Shown here in pieces: positions 56,396 to 63,959 of a stretch of DNA of 64,000 nucleotides. The notes beneath the pieces were generated by a model. It saw only the letters and a program-made list of their open reading frames with translations. It was not told the origin of the DNA and did not search any database. Source of the DNA: Pseudomonas sp. B6002. GTDB lineage: Bacteria; Pseudomonadota; Gammaproteobacteria; Pseudomonadales; Pseudomonadaceae. The translations under genes and the position numbers were made by a program. Each line of letters begins with the position of its first letter. The stretch's first letter is position 1. The DNA is taken from contig NZ_JACAOY010000009.1 in the NCBI RefSeq assembly GCF_013385985.1, positions 27,556-91,555 on the forward strand, written 5' to 3'.

Positions 56396-58204
56396 ATGCC
56401 CCATGAAGGCAACCTGTTACAAGCAGCCGTGGTGTTCCTGCTCGCCGCCGTGCTGACCGTGCCCATGGCCAAACGCCTGCAACTGGGCGCGGTGCTGGGC
56501 TATCTGTTCGCCGGTGTGATCATCGGCCCTTCGGTGCTGGGCCTGGTGGGCAACCCGCAAAGCGTCGCGCAGTTCTCTGAACTGGGCGTGGTGTTGCTGC
56601 TGTTTATCATCGGCCTGGAGCTGTCGCCCAAGCGGTTATGGGTGATGCGCAAGGCGGTGTTTGGCGTCGGCCTGGCCCAGGTGCTGCTCACCGGCCTGGT
56701 CATGGGCGTGGTGGCGCTGTGGCTGTTTGGCCAATCGTGGAACAGCGCCATCGTGCTTGGCTTGGGCCTCGCGCTGTCATCCACCGCGTTTGGCCTGCAA
56801 AGCCTGGCCGAGCGCAAGGAACTCAACCAGCCCCACGGCCGCCTGGCCTTTGCGATTTTGCTGTTTCAGGACATCGCCGCCATCCCCTTGATCGCCATGG
56901 TGCCGCTGCTGGCGGGCAGCGATCACCCGACCACTGAGGCCCAAGGCCTGCAGCATGTGCTGCAAATTCTCGGCAGCATCGCGGTGGTGATCATCGGCGG
57001 GCGCTACCTGCTGCGGCCGGTGTTTCGCATCGTGGCCAAGACCGGCCTGCGCGAAGTGTCCACCGCCACCGCGCTGCTGGTGGTGATTGGCACCGCCTGG
57101 CTGATGGAGCTGGTGGGCGTGTCCATGGCCCTGGGCGCGTTTCTCGCCGGCCTGCTGCTGGCAGACTCCGAGTACCGCCACGAACTGGAATCCCAGATCG
57201 AACCGTTCAAGGGCCTGCTGCTGGGGCTGTTCTTCATCAGCGTGGGCATGGGCGCCAACCTCAGCCTGCTGCTCAGCACGCCGCTGGTGGTGATCGGCTT
57301 GACCCTGTTGCTGATCGGCCTGAAGCTGCCCCTGCTGTACGCCGTGGGCCGCCTGGTGGGCGACCTCAACCGCGAAAGCGCGCTGCGCCTGGGCGTGGTG
57401 CTGGCGGCGGGCGGTGAGTTTGCCTTTGTGGTGTTCAAGATCGGCCGCGACCAGGGCCTGTTCGACCCCCACCTGTACGACGTGCTGGTACTCACCATCA
57501 CCCTGTCCATGGCGGTGACGCCACTGCTGTTACTGGTGTGCCCCAAGCTGTTCAAGCCCAAGGCCAAGCCGGTGGAAGTGCCCGAGGAATACCGCACCAT
57601 CGAAAGCGATTCGCCCCGCGTGGTGATCGCCGGCATGGGCCGGATGGGCCAGATCGTCGCGCGAATTCTGCGTGCGCAGAACATCTCGTTCATCGCCCTG
57701 GACACCTCGGTGGAAACCATCGAGCTGACCCGCAGTTTCGGCGGCATGCCGGTGTTCTACGGCGACCCGCAACGCCCCGAGATCCTGCACGCGGCCAAGG
57801 TCGATCAGGCGGAGTTCTTTGTGATCGCCATGGACGACCCGGAGATCAACATCAAGACGGCGGAGCTGGTGCGCAACCTCTACCCGCACATGAAGATCAT
57901 CGCCCGCGCCCGCAACCGCCAGCACGTTCACCGCCTGGTAGACCTGGACGCGTCACCGGTGCGCGAAACCTTCTACTCCAGCCTGGAAATGAGCCGCCGA
58001 ACCCTGGTCGGCCTCGGCTTGACCCAGGCCCAGGCCGATGCGCGCATCACCCGTTTCAAGAACCACGACCTGCAAGTGCTGGCTGCCCAGCACGCGGTGT
58101 ACGACGATGCGGCCAAGGTGATGCAAACCGCCCAGGAAGCCCGGACAGAACTGGCAAGGCTGTTTGAGATGGACCGGCTTGAGGAGGAGTCCGACAAGGT
58201 GTGA
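56396..58204 (+). CDS. Kef-type monovalent cation:H+ antiporter with RCK domain
   Basis: 602 residues. Residues 5-385 are a CPA2 Na+/H+-exchanger domain with about twelve membrane segments (VLGYLFAGVIIGPSVLGLV near 35, LLLFIIGLELSPKRLW near 67). Residues 400-520 are a TrkA-N/RCK nucleotide-binding domain with VVIAGMGRMGQIVARILRAQ near 405. The last 80 residues are helical. It is comparable to KefB/KefC, which release K+ in exchange for H+ under electrophile stress; a KefF/KefG ancillary protein is not adjacent. Inner membrane. Confidence 0.9.
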   Translation: MPHEGNLLQAAVVFLLAAVLTVPMAKRLQLGAVLGYLFAGVIIGPSVLGLVGNPQSVAQFSELGVVLLLFIIGLELSPKRLWVMRKAVFGVGLAQVLLTGLVMGVVALWLFGQSWNSAIVLGLGLALSSTAFGLQSLAERKELNQPHGRLAFAILLFQDIAAIPLIAMVPLLAGSDHPTTEAQGLQHVLQILGSIAVVIIGGRYLLRPVFRIVAKTGLREVSTATALLVVIGTAWLMELVGVSMALGAFLAGLLLADSEYRHELESQIEPFKGLLLGLFFISVGMGANLSLLLSTPLVVIGLTLLLIGLKLPLLYAVGRLVGDLNRESALRLGVVLAAGGEFAFVVFKIGRDQGLFDPHLYDVLVLTITLSMAVTPLLLLVCPKLFKPKAKPVEVPEEYRTIESDSPRVVIAGMGRMGQIVARILRAQNISFIALDTSVETIELTRSFGGMPVFYGDPQRPEILHAAKVDQAEFFVIAMDDPEINIKTAELVRNLYPHMKIIARARNRQHVHRLVDLDASPVRETFYSSLEMSRRTLVGLGLTQAQADARITRFKNHDLQVLAAQHAVYDDAAKVMQTAQEARTELARLFEMDRLEEESDKV

Positions 58205-58210
58205 GGCAGC

Positions 58211-58264
58211 AGATGAACGAAATTGCGAATTTTCTGACAGAATACGCCGCAATTTCGTTCATCT
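58211..58264. promoter_or_regulatory. 17-bp perfect inverted repeat between antiporter and periplasmic-protein gene
   Basis: AGATGAACGAAATTGCG (58211-58227) and its exact reverse complement (58248-58264) flank a 20-bp spacer. It starts 7 bp after the antiporter stop and ends 13 bp before the next ATG, next to its CTGGAG site. It lacks a T-run. It could be a terminator/attenuator or an operator; folding would hide the downstream ribosome site region. Confidence 0.6.
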
Positions 58265-58276
58265 CTGGAGCGCTAC

Positions 58277-58846
58277 ATGGCCACCCTCACCAAGACCGCC
58301 GCCCTGCTGGCCCTCGCGCTCTGTGCAAGCGTTGCCTTCGCGGCCAGCAAACCCACGCCACAGAAGGCCGACACCCAAACCATCTCGACACTGGGCGGCA
58401 AGTTCACCTTCAAGCTGCCCAAGGCGTATGTGGCCGACACGCTGCCCACTGGCAAGGCCGAAGACGGCACCGCCGACACCCAGGGCACGCTGTACGCCAA
58501 CCAGACCACCAAAAGCGTGGTGATCGTCGCCGAAACCGCGCGTAAAGACGGGGTCACCATCCAGGACAACGACACCCAATTCCTCGATGGCGCCGTGGCC
58601 GGTTTTATCAAGGACCAAAGCGCTGCCCTGCCAGACTTCAAGAAGCAAGGCGAAAAGAAGCTGACCTTCAAAGGCCTGGGCCTGCGCCAAGTCGACAGCA
58701 CCGCCACCCAGGGCGGCGGCAAGACGCTGAATTCCACGTTCCTAGGCGGTTCGGGTAATCACCTGCTGGTGATCCAGGCCATTTCCCGTGGGGATGATGT
58801 GAAGGGACATGCTGAATTGGTGAAGCAGATCACCGGCGGTAAGTAA
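58277..58846 (+). CDS. Small exported protein, DcrB-like, function unknown
   Basis: 189 residues. A signal peptide (LTKTAALLALALCASVAFA) is followed by a low-complexity linker rich in Lys/Pro/Thr and then a compact domain with GGKFTFKLPKAYVADTLP near 42 and a terminal GHAELVKQITGGK. The layout resembles DcrB-type periplasmic proteins, where FSFxLPxGY-like strands open the domain. I am not sure of the family. It follows the Kef-type antiporter across a perfect inverted repeat. Confidence 0.6.
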   Translation: MATLTKTAALLALALCASVAFAASKPTPQKADTQTISTLGGKFTFKLPKAYVADTLPTGKAEDGTADTQGTLYANQTTKSVVIVAETARKDGVTIQDNDTQFLDGAVAGFIKDQSAALPDFKKQGEKKLTFKGLGLRQVDSTATQGGGKTLNSTFLGGSGNHLLVIQAISRGDDVKGHAELVKQITGGK

Positions 58847-58874
58847 CCTGATCTCTCTTGCAACTTAGCACCCC

Positions 58875-58965
58875 TGTGGGAGCTGGCTTGCCTGCGATAG
58901 CGGTGTATCAGTCAACGGCGATATCGACTGATCAATCGCTATCGCAGGCAAGCCAGCTCCCACAT
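58875..58965. repeat. REPIN, GTGGGAGC type
   Basis: TGTGGGAGCTGGCTTGCCTG and its exact complement, ending in CCCACA and a T-run, lie between convergent genes. The run of seven T after the right arm could let it act as a terminator for the upstream gene. Confidence 0.9.
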
Positions 58966-58981
58966 TTTTTTGAGGTGCGGG

Positions 58982-59701
58982 TTATTTCAGGCTTTTTTCC
59001 AGCCAGGCCTTCAGGTCCTGCACTTCGGCCTCGCTCACGGTATGCGGCATGCCCGGGTAGCCGTGAAATTCCGGTTTCAACCCCAACCCCGTCAGCACTT
59101 CGTTCGCCCGCGTCGCCGACGCATAAGGCAGCGCCTGGTCCAGCGTGCCGTGGCCGATGAAGATCGCCAGCGCTCCCAACGCGTCATTCGGTTTCAGCTC
59201 GGCCTTGAGCACTGGCAGCACACTGCCACTGAGCGCCGCGATCCCACGCACCAGCTCCGGCTGACGCAACCCAACCTCGTAGGACATGATCGCGCCCTGG
59301 CTGAAGCCCACCAGAAATACCCGGTCGGGCCGGGTGTGGTACTTGGCGGTAGCTTTGGCCACAAAGTCTTCGATGAGCTTGGCGCTGCGCTGCAGGTCGG
59401 CCGTTTCGCCGTTGTACTCAGCGTCACCCTGGGTCTTGGCAAACCAGCGATAGCCGTGAGGGTCCACCGGCATGGGCGCCCGCGCCGACAGGTAGGTCCA
59501 GGTGGACGGCAGCGAATCCTTTATGCCAAACAGGTCTTCCTCATTGCTGCCAAAACCGTGCAGGAAAATCACCAACGGCTGGTTGCGCGCATCGGTCTGG
59601 GTCTGTTCCAGGTACGCCAATGGCAGGTCGGTGTGCAGCGAATCGTCGGCATGAACAGCGCCAGCCACCAGGGTCAGCGCCAGGGCAAACAATTTGAGCA
59701 T
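58982..59701 (-). CDS. Exported serine hydrolase (carboxylesterase/phospholipase-type)
   Basis: 239 residues. A signal peptide (MLKLFALALTLVAGAVHA) and an alpha/beta hydrolase with LVIFLHGFGSNEEDLFG near residue 44, nucleophile GFSQGAIMSYEVG near 135, and a late IGHGTLDQALPY block (Asp) near 183, with the terminal His in YPGMPHTVSEAE near 217. It fits the carboxylesterase 2/phospholipase group, here directed to the periplasm. Substrate unknown. It ends the leftward cobF group, 11 bp after the cobF stop. Confidence 0.8.
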   Translation of the reverse strand: MLKLFALALTLVAGAVHADDSLHTDLPLAYLEQTQTDARNQPLVIFLHGFGSNEEDLFGIKDSLPSTWTYLSARAPMPVDPHGYRWFAKTQGDAEYNGETADLQRSAKLIEDFVAKATAKYHTRPDRVFLVGFSQGAIMSYEVGLRQPELVRGIAALSGSVLPVLKAELKPNDALGALAIFIGHGTLDQALPYASATRANEVLTGLGLKPEFHGYPGMPHTVSEAEVQDLKAWLEKSLK

Positions 59702-59712
59702 GGGACGTTACC

Positions 59713-60468
59713 TCAGGGTTTGCGCAACAAATAGGTGTCCATGATCCAGCCATTGGCCAGGCGCGCGGCCTTGCGCACCCGTTGAATGTCGTCCGCAACG
59801 TCGGCCACTTTACCGCTGATCAGGATCTCGTCCGGTGTGCCCAGGTAGGCACCCCAGTAAATATCCAGGTCCTGATCGGCCACGGTACGGTAGGAGTCTT
59901 CGGCGTCGAGCATCACCACCAGGGTGTCGGCATCGCTGGCCTGCCCTGCTGCCAACCGGCGCCCGGTGGTGATCTCGACAGACTTGCCAATACGGTTCAG
60001 CGGCACTTTGTGCTGCGCTGCCAGGGCCTGCACGCTGGTGATGCCGGGGATCACTTCGAATTCAAAGGTGCAACGGCCACTGGCCAGGATCGCCTGCAGG
60101 ATCCGAATGGTGCTGTCGTACAGCGCCGGGTCACCCCAGGCCAGGAATGCACCCACTTCGCCGTCAGACATTTCCTCGTTGATCATGCGCTCGAAGGTCT
60201 GCTGTTTGTCGCGGTTCAGGTCCTGCACGGCGGTGGTGTAGTCGATATCACCACGCACACGCTCGGGGCAGTCGGCCTCGACAAAGCGGTAGCCGGGCTC
60301 GGTGATGTAGGTCTCGCAGATCTCGCGACGCAGGTCGATCAACTTGTCCTTGCTCTGGCCCTTGTCCATCAGGAAGAACACGTCGGTGCGGTTGAGCGCC
60401 TTCACGGCCTGCATCGTGATGTAGTCAGGGTTGCCGGCGCCAATGCCGATGATCAGGATGCGTTTCAT
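59713..60468 (-). CDS. cobF: Precorrin-6A synthase (deacetylating)
   Basis: 251 residues. RILIIGIGAGNPDYITMQAVKAL at the N-terminus and an AFLAWGDPALYDSTIRILQ block near residue 105 match the tetrapyrrole methylase fold. A long N-terminal helix region (DKLIDLRREICETYI) and ITTGRRLAAGQAS near 167 are CobF-specific. It methylates C-1 of precorrin-5 with S-adenosylmethionine and releases acetate in the aerobic B12 pathway. It belongs with cbtAB and the B12 riboswitch to the right. Confidence 0.9.
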   Translation of the reverse strand: MKRILIIGIGAGNPDYITMQAVKALNRTDVFFLMDKGQSKDKLIDLRREICETYITEPGYRFVEADCPERVRGDIDYTTAVQDLNRDKQQTFERMINEEMSDGEVGAFLAWGDPALYDSTIRILQAILASGRCTFEFEVIPGITSVQALAAQHKVPLNRIGKSVEITTGRRLAAGQASDADTLVVMLDAEDSYRTVADQDLDIYWGAYLGTPDEILISGKVADVADDIQRVRKAARLANGWIMDTYLLRKP

Positions 60469-60513
60469 GGGTTGCTCTCATTGCGGGGCGTGGATTTTGC
60501 CATGTTCGCGGGG

Positions 60514-61068
60514 TCAGGCGTGAGTTTCCAGGCGCAGGCGCCACACACGGTTGAAACGCAGCTCGGTGCAGGACAGCGGCTCGACGTCGACCCGGTAGAA
60601 CATCGACAGCGGCAACTGCAGCACGTGCAACAGCGCGGCACGGATCACAAAGGGATGGGTAACGGCCACGACATGCCCCGGTTGGCTTTCCAGGGCTTTC
60701 ATCCACTGCCCGACCCGCAGGCAGATCTGGTCCACCGACTCGCCACCGTGGGGCGCGCTGGCGCTGTCAGTGAGCCAGGCATTCAAGGCCTCGCCTTCCA
60801 ATTGGTCGATGGCCTGGCCTTTCCAGTGGCCAAAATCACCATCGCGCACGGCGACTTCCACCTGTGCGTTGTCACCAAACAAACCAGCGGTCTGCCGGGC
60901 CCTGGCTTCCGGCCCGCAGATCAGGCGGTGTTTTTTCGGGTAGCGACCGGCCAGGGATAACGCCTCACGCTGCCAGTCCAGCACAACGGGTTCGTCATCG
61001 GGAAAACGCCCCTGCTTTTGCGCCAGCGTGGCGGCATGGCAGATCAGGCTTAAACGGGTGGTCTGCAT
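60514..61068 (-). CDS. Histidine phosphatase-superfamily protein with altered RHG motif
   Basis: 184 residues from the ATG at 61068. The phosphatase fold is visible: LSLICHAAT near residue 7 replaces the usual RHG, GPEARARQTA near 53 keeps the second Arg, and VTHPFVIRA near 133 replaces the usual GHG. The catalytic His is kept but the first Arg is Cys and the Gly is Ala. It lies between cobF and the B12 riboswitch, so it may be a CobC-like (alpha-ribazole phosphate) phosphatase homologue. Activity is uncertain because of the missing Arg. Confidence 0.72.
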   Translation of the reverse strand: MQTTRLSLICHAATLAQKQGRFPDDEPVVLDWQREALSLAGRYPKKHRLICGPEARARQTAGLFGDNAQVEVAVRDGDFGHWKGQAIDQLEGEALNAWLTDSASAPHGGESVDQICLRVGQWMKALESQPGHVVAVTHPFVIRAALLHVLQLPLSMFYRVDVEPLSCTELRFNRVWRLRLETHA

Positions 61069-61124
61069 CACAAATTCACTCTGCTTCGGCGCGCAGTCAG
61101 CGTAGACTGGCGAAGTTGTTTCAA

Positions 61125-61258
61125 CATGTTACAACGAACATGAAACAGGAAGCCGGTTCAATGCCGGCGCGGTCGCGCCACTGTATTCGGCCCCACAGCC
61201 GTAAGCCAGACCCTGTTTCAGCTCCCTAGGCTTTCCATTTCGGGACGCGTCATCCCTG
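61125..61258 (+). promoter_or_regulatory. Cobalamin riboswitch upstream of cbtB
   Basis: The element holds the conserved series GAAACAGGAAGCCGGTT (start near 61140), a GCGCGGTCGCGCCACTGTA core and AGCCGTAAGCCAGACC (B12 box). Outer stem halves TGAAACAG / CTGTTTCA close around it. It lies before the cbtB ATG and would shut off cbtBA when adenosylcobalamin is plentiful. Matches the B12-element consensus by eye. Confidence 0.9.
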
Positions 61259-61267
61259 GAGGTTTTC

Positions 61268-61480
61268 ATGGCTAACACCGCTGCAACCCACCCTGATGTC
61301 TATGTGCCAACGATTCCCCTGGGCGAAATCCTCCCCTGGGCGATCTTCGGCGGCCTGCTGTTGATGCTGGCGATCTACTTCGTCGGTGCCGAGCAAGGTG
61401 CCACGGCGGTTTTCAAAGGCATGTACGTGCACGAATTCGTCCACGACGGTCGCCACCTGCTGGGCTTTCCCTGCCATTAA
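61268..61480 (+). CDS. cbtB: Cobalt transporter subunit CbtB
   Basis: 70 residues, one membrane segment (LPWAIFGGLLLMLAIYFVGAEQ, about 22-43) and a C-terminal His-rich tail HEFVHDGRHLLGFPCH that may bind cobalt. GGAGG precedes the ATG. It is controlled by the riboswitch just upstream and is followed by cbtA after 19 bp. CbtA/CbtB are predicted cobalt importers found under B12 control. Confidence 0.92.
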   Translation: MANTAATHPDVYVPTIPLGEILPWAIFGGLLLMLAIYFVGAEQGATAVFKGMYVHEFVHDGRHLLGFPCH

Positions 61481-61499
61481 TCAATAAGAGAGACATGAC

Positions 61500-62228
61500 A
61501 TGACAGGGCAATTACTCGTTCGCGGGATGCTGGTGGGCCTGCTCGCCGGCGTATTGGCATTCGGCTTCGCCAAGGCTTTTGGCGAACCGCAAATCGACAA
61601 GGCCATCGCCTTCGAAGACCAGATGGCACAGATGCACGGCGATGTGCCGGAAGAAGAACTGGTGAGCCGCGACGTGCAAAGCACCTTCGGCCTGTTCACC
61701 GGCGTGGTGGTGTACAGCGTTTCCCTGGGCGGGATTTTCTCCCTGGTGTTCGCCTACGCCCTGGGCCGCATCGGCAAGGTTGGTCCCCGTGGCCTGGCGG
61801 CGCTGCTGGCATTGGCGGCATTTGTAACGCTGATCCTGGTGCCCGGCCTGAAATACCCGGCCAACCCGCCATCGGTGGGCGACCCGGAGACCATCGCCCA
61901 ACGTACCCAGCTGTTCTTCCTGATGCTATTGGTGTCGGTGGCGGCCGCCGTGATCGCGATCAACGCCGCACGCAAGCTGATCGCCCGCCGTGGCGTGTGG
62001 GCCGGGGCGATCCTGGGCGTGGCGCTGTACATCGTGATCGTCTCGGTGGCCAGCAGCCTGTTCCCGGTGATCAATGAAGTGCCGGAGCAATTCTCGGCCG
62101 TGCTGCTGTGGAAATTCCGCGTCGCCTCGCTGGGCATCCAGCTGGTGCTGTGGACCACCCTGGGCCTGGTGTTCGGTGCGGTGGCCGAGCGCCTCTTGAG
62201 CCAGCCACGCGCACGCTTGAACTCCTGA
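61500..62228 (+). CDS. cbtA: Cobalt transporter subunit CbtA
   Basis: 242 residues with about five to six membrane segments. LLVRGMLVGLLAGVLAFGFAKAFGEPQIDKA at the start and VPGLKYPANPPSVGDPETIAQRT near 120 match CbtA. It forms the membrane partner of CbtB. Encoded in the cobalamin-riboswitch operon cbtBA; the stop is 1 bp from the convergent DUF4865 gene. Confidence 0.92.
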   Translation: MTGQLLVRGMLVGLLAGVLAFGFAKAFGEPQIDKAIAFEDQMAQMHGDVPEEELVSRDVQSTFGLFTGVVVYSVSLGGIFSLVFAYALGRIGKVGPRGLAALLALAAFVTLILVPGLKYPANPPSVGDPETIAQRTQLFFLMLLVSVAAAVIAINAARKLIARRGVWAGAILGVALYIVIVSVASSLFPVINEVPEQFSAVLLWKFRVASLGIQLVLWTTLGLVFGAVAERLLSQPRARLNS

Positions 62229-62229
62229 A

Positions 62230-62769
62230 CTAGATTCCGGGATGGGCCAGGTAGAACACCTGATAGCCCGTCCCGGGATGCGCCCCATCCAGTGCCTTGG
62301 CCGACAAGGTGATCCGCACCAAACGCCAGGCTTGCACATCCAGCGCCAGGAACACCGCAAAGGTGTCACGGCTGTCCGCCACCTGCAGGTTGCGCGCCTT
62401 CTCCTCAGCCAGTATCGCGGCCCGGTCCGCCCCCGGCGCCAGTGGCCACTCTTCCCGATACAAACTCAACGCCGCCTGCGCCGGCCCACGTTGCACATCC
62501 AGCGGCAGCCAGCTTTCGATATGCGGGCGGCCGAAACTGTCGAGCACTTTCTGGAAGCGTGACCCCAGCAGAAAGTCGGCGGCCTGCAATGGGTCTGACC
62601 ACAGGTACACCGACGCATACACGTTGCCGCCCTGCTCCTGGGCGATAAAGGCCTTGAACAGCAGCCCCTCGGCGTTATCCCACAATGGCCCCAATTGCGC
62701 GGCACGCCGGCGAATCACGCCCATGTCGTAGTCGGCAGGCAAGCGGTGCGAATACTGTTTGGCGAACAT
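62230..62769 (-). CDS. DUF4865-family protein
   Basis: 179 residues from the ATG at 62769 (GGGAG 7 nt upstream; a longer start lacks a site). It contains YSHRLPADYDMGVIRRRAAQ near residue 6 and GNVYASVYLWSDP near 48, and looks like a ferredoxin-like beta-alpha-beta fold of the antibiotic-monooxygenase type. Function unknown. It is divergent from a LysR gene, an arrangement common in pseudomonads, and is likely regulated by it. Confidence 0.8.
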   Translation of the reverse strand: MFAKQYSHRLPADYDMGVIRRRAAQLGPLWDNAEGLLFKAFIAQEQGGNVYASVYLWSDPLQAADFLLGSRFQKVLDSFGRPHIESWLPLDVQRGPAQAALSLYREEWPLAPGADRAAILAEEKARNLQVADSRDTFAVFLALDVQAWRLVRITLSAKALDGAHPGTGYQVFYLAHPGI

Positions 62770-62862
62770 ATAAAAACTCCCGTGCAAGATGAGGTTCCAG
62801 CTTGCGCAGCAGCGTTGATTTCAACAAGATATGACCCGATATATGTGCGATAAGGAACCGAT

Positions 62863-63729
62863 ATGGCTGACGCACCCAAACCCCTGGATATCGACACCGT
62901 GCACGCGTTCGTGCTGGTCGCCGATTTCACCAGCTTCACCCGCGCCGCCGAGGCGCTGGACACCTCCCAGGCCGCCATCAGCCTCAAGCTCAAGCGCCTG
63001 GAAGAACGCCTCGGTTATCGTCTGCTGGAACGCACGCCCCGGCATGTGCGGCTGTCGCCCCAGGGCGAGCAATTCATCGTCGCCGCCCGCGCCCTGCTCA
63101 ACGCCCACGAACGCGCCTTGGGCGACATGGCTGCCCAAGTGCAGCGACGCCTGGTGATCGGCATCAGCGACCACGTGGCCGGCCCCGACCTGCCGCTGTG
63201 GCTCAGCCGCCTGGCGGCCTACGACCCGTTGGTGATTCTGGAAGTGCGCATCGCCTCGTCCCGCGACCTGGTGGCCGCGTTCGATCGCAACGAACTCGAC
63301 GCCGTGATCGTGCGCAACGAAGGCGACCGCCAAGACGGCGAAGTCCTGGCCGTGGAACGCTTTGGCTGGTTCGCCGCCCCCACCTGGCAACACCCTCCCG
63401 GCACGCCGCTGCGCATGGCAACCATGGCCGCACCGTGCGGCGTTCGCCACCTGGCCACCCGCGCCCTGGACGAAGCCCACATCGACTGGACCGAAGTCTT
63501 CGTCGGCGGCGGCGTAATGGCCGTGGGCGCCGCCGTGAGCGCCGGCCTCGGCGTCGCCGCCCTCGCCCACCGCGTGGCCCCGCCCGGTGCAGTGGACGTG
63601 AGTGCGCAATTTGGACTGCCCGCATTGCCCGTCAGTGAAGTGGTGCTCTACAGCCGGATCAGCGATGCGCGTTCGCGGGAAACCTTGCGCGCGCTGAGTG
63701 CAACCTTCCGTGGGGTGCTGCAACGCTGA
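62863..63729 (+). CDS. LysR-family transcriptional regulator, divergent from DUF4865 gene
   Basis: 288 residues; AAGGA upstream. The helix-turn-helix has DTVHAFVLVADFTSFTRAAEAL (about residues 9-30), then TSQAAISLKLKRLEERLG. The substrate domain starts RRLVIGISDHVAGPDLPLW. It probably regulates the divergent DUF4865 gene 93 bp away. REP elements follow. Confidence 0.87.
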   Translation: MADAPKPLDIDTVHAFVLVADFTSFTRAAEALDTSQAAISLKLKRLEERLGYRLLERTPRHVRLSPQGEQFIVAARALLNAHERALGDMAAQVQRRLVIGISDHVAGPDLPLWLSRLAAYDPLVILEVRIASSRDLVAAFDRNELDAVIVRNEGDRQDGEVLAVERFGWFAAPTWQHPPGTPLRMATMAAPCGVRHLATRALDEAHIDWTEVFVGGGVMAVGAAVSAGLGVAALAHRVAPPGAVDVSAQFGLPALPVSEVVLYSRISDARSRETLRALSATFRGVLQR

Positions 63730-63751
63730 ACCCGGCGCCCGGTTTGGCACA

Positions 63752-63799
63752 TGCCTGATTCACCGAGGCGCCTGCATCGCCGGCAAGCCGGCTCCTACA
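63752..63799. repeat. Single REP right arm, TGTAGGAGC type
   Basis: GCATCGCCGGCAAGCCGGCTCCTACA stands alone, without a left arm. Together with its preceding bases (CTGATTCACCGAGGCGCC) it resembles the right half of the next REPIN (63886-63930), so it is probably a partial copy. Confidence 0.75.
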
Positions 63800-63841
63800 T
63801 TTGGACCGCGCCGACAGTTGGAAACCGGCCAACCCCAATCC

Positions 63842-63930
63842 CTGTAGGAGCCGGCTTGACGGCGATGGCATCTGCTCGGAGTGCCTGATGTACCGAGGCG
63901 TCTGCATCGCCGGCAAGCCGGCTCCTACAG
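63842..63930. repeat. REPIN, TGTAGGAGC type
   Basis: The left arm CTGTAGGAGCCGGCTTGACG carries one change (GACGG instead of GCCGG), and the right arm is canonical, ending in CTCCTACAG. It is the terminal full element of the window, after the LysR gene. Confidence 0.85.
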
Positions 63931-63959
63931 ATCCACACCACTCAGGTCGGCTACTAGGC

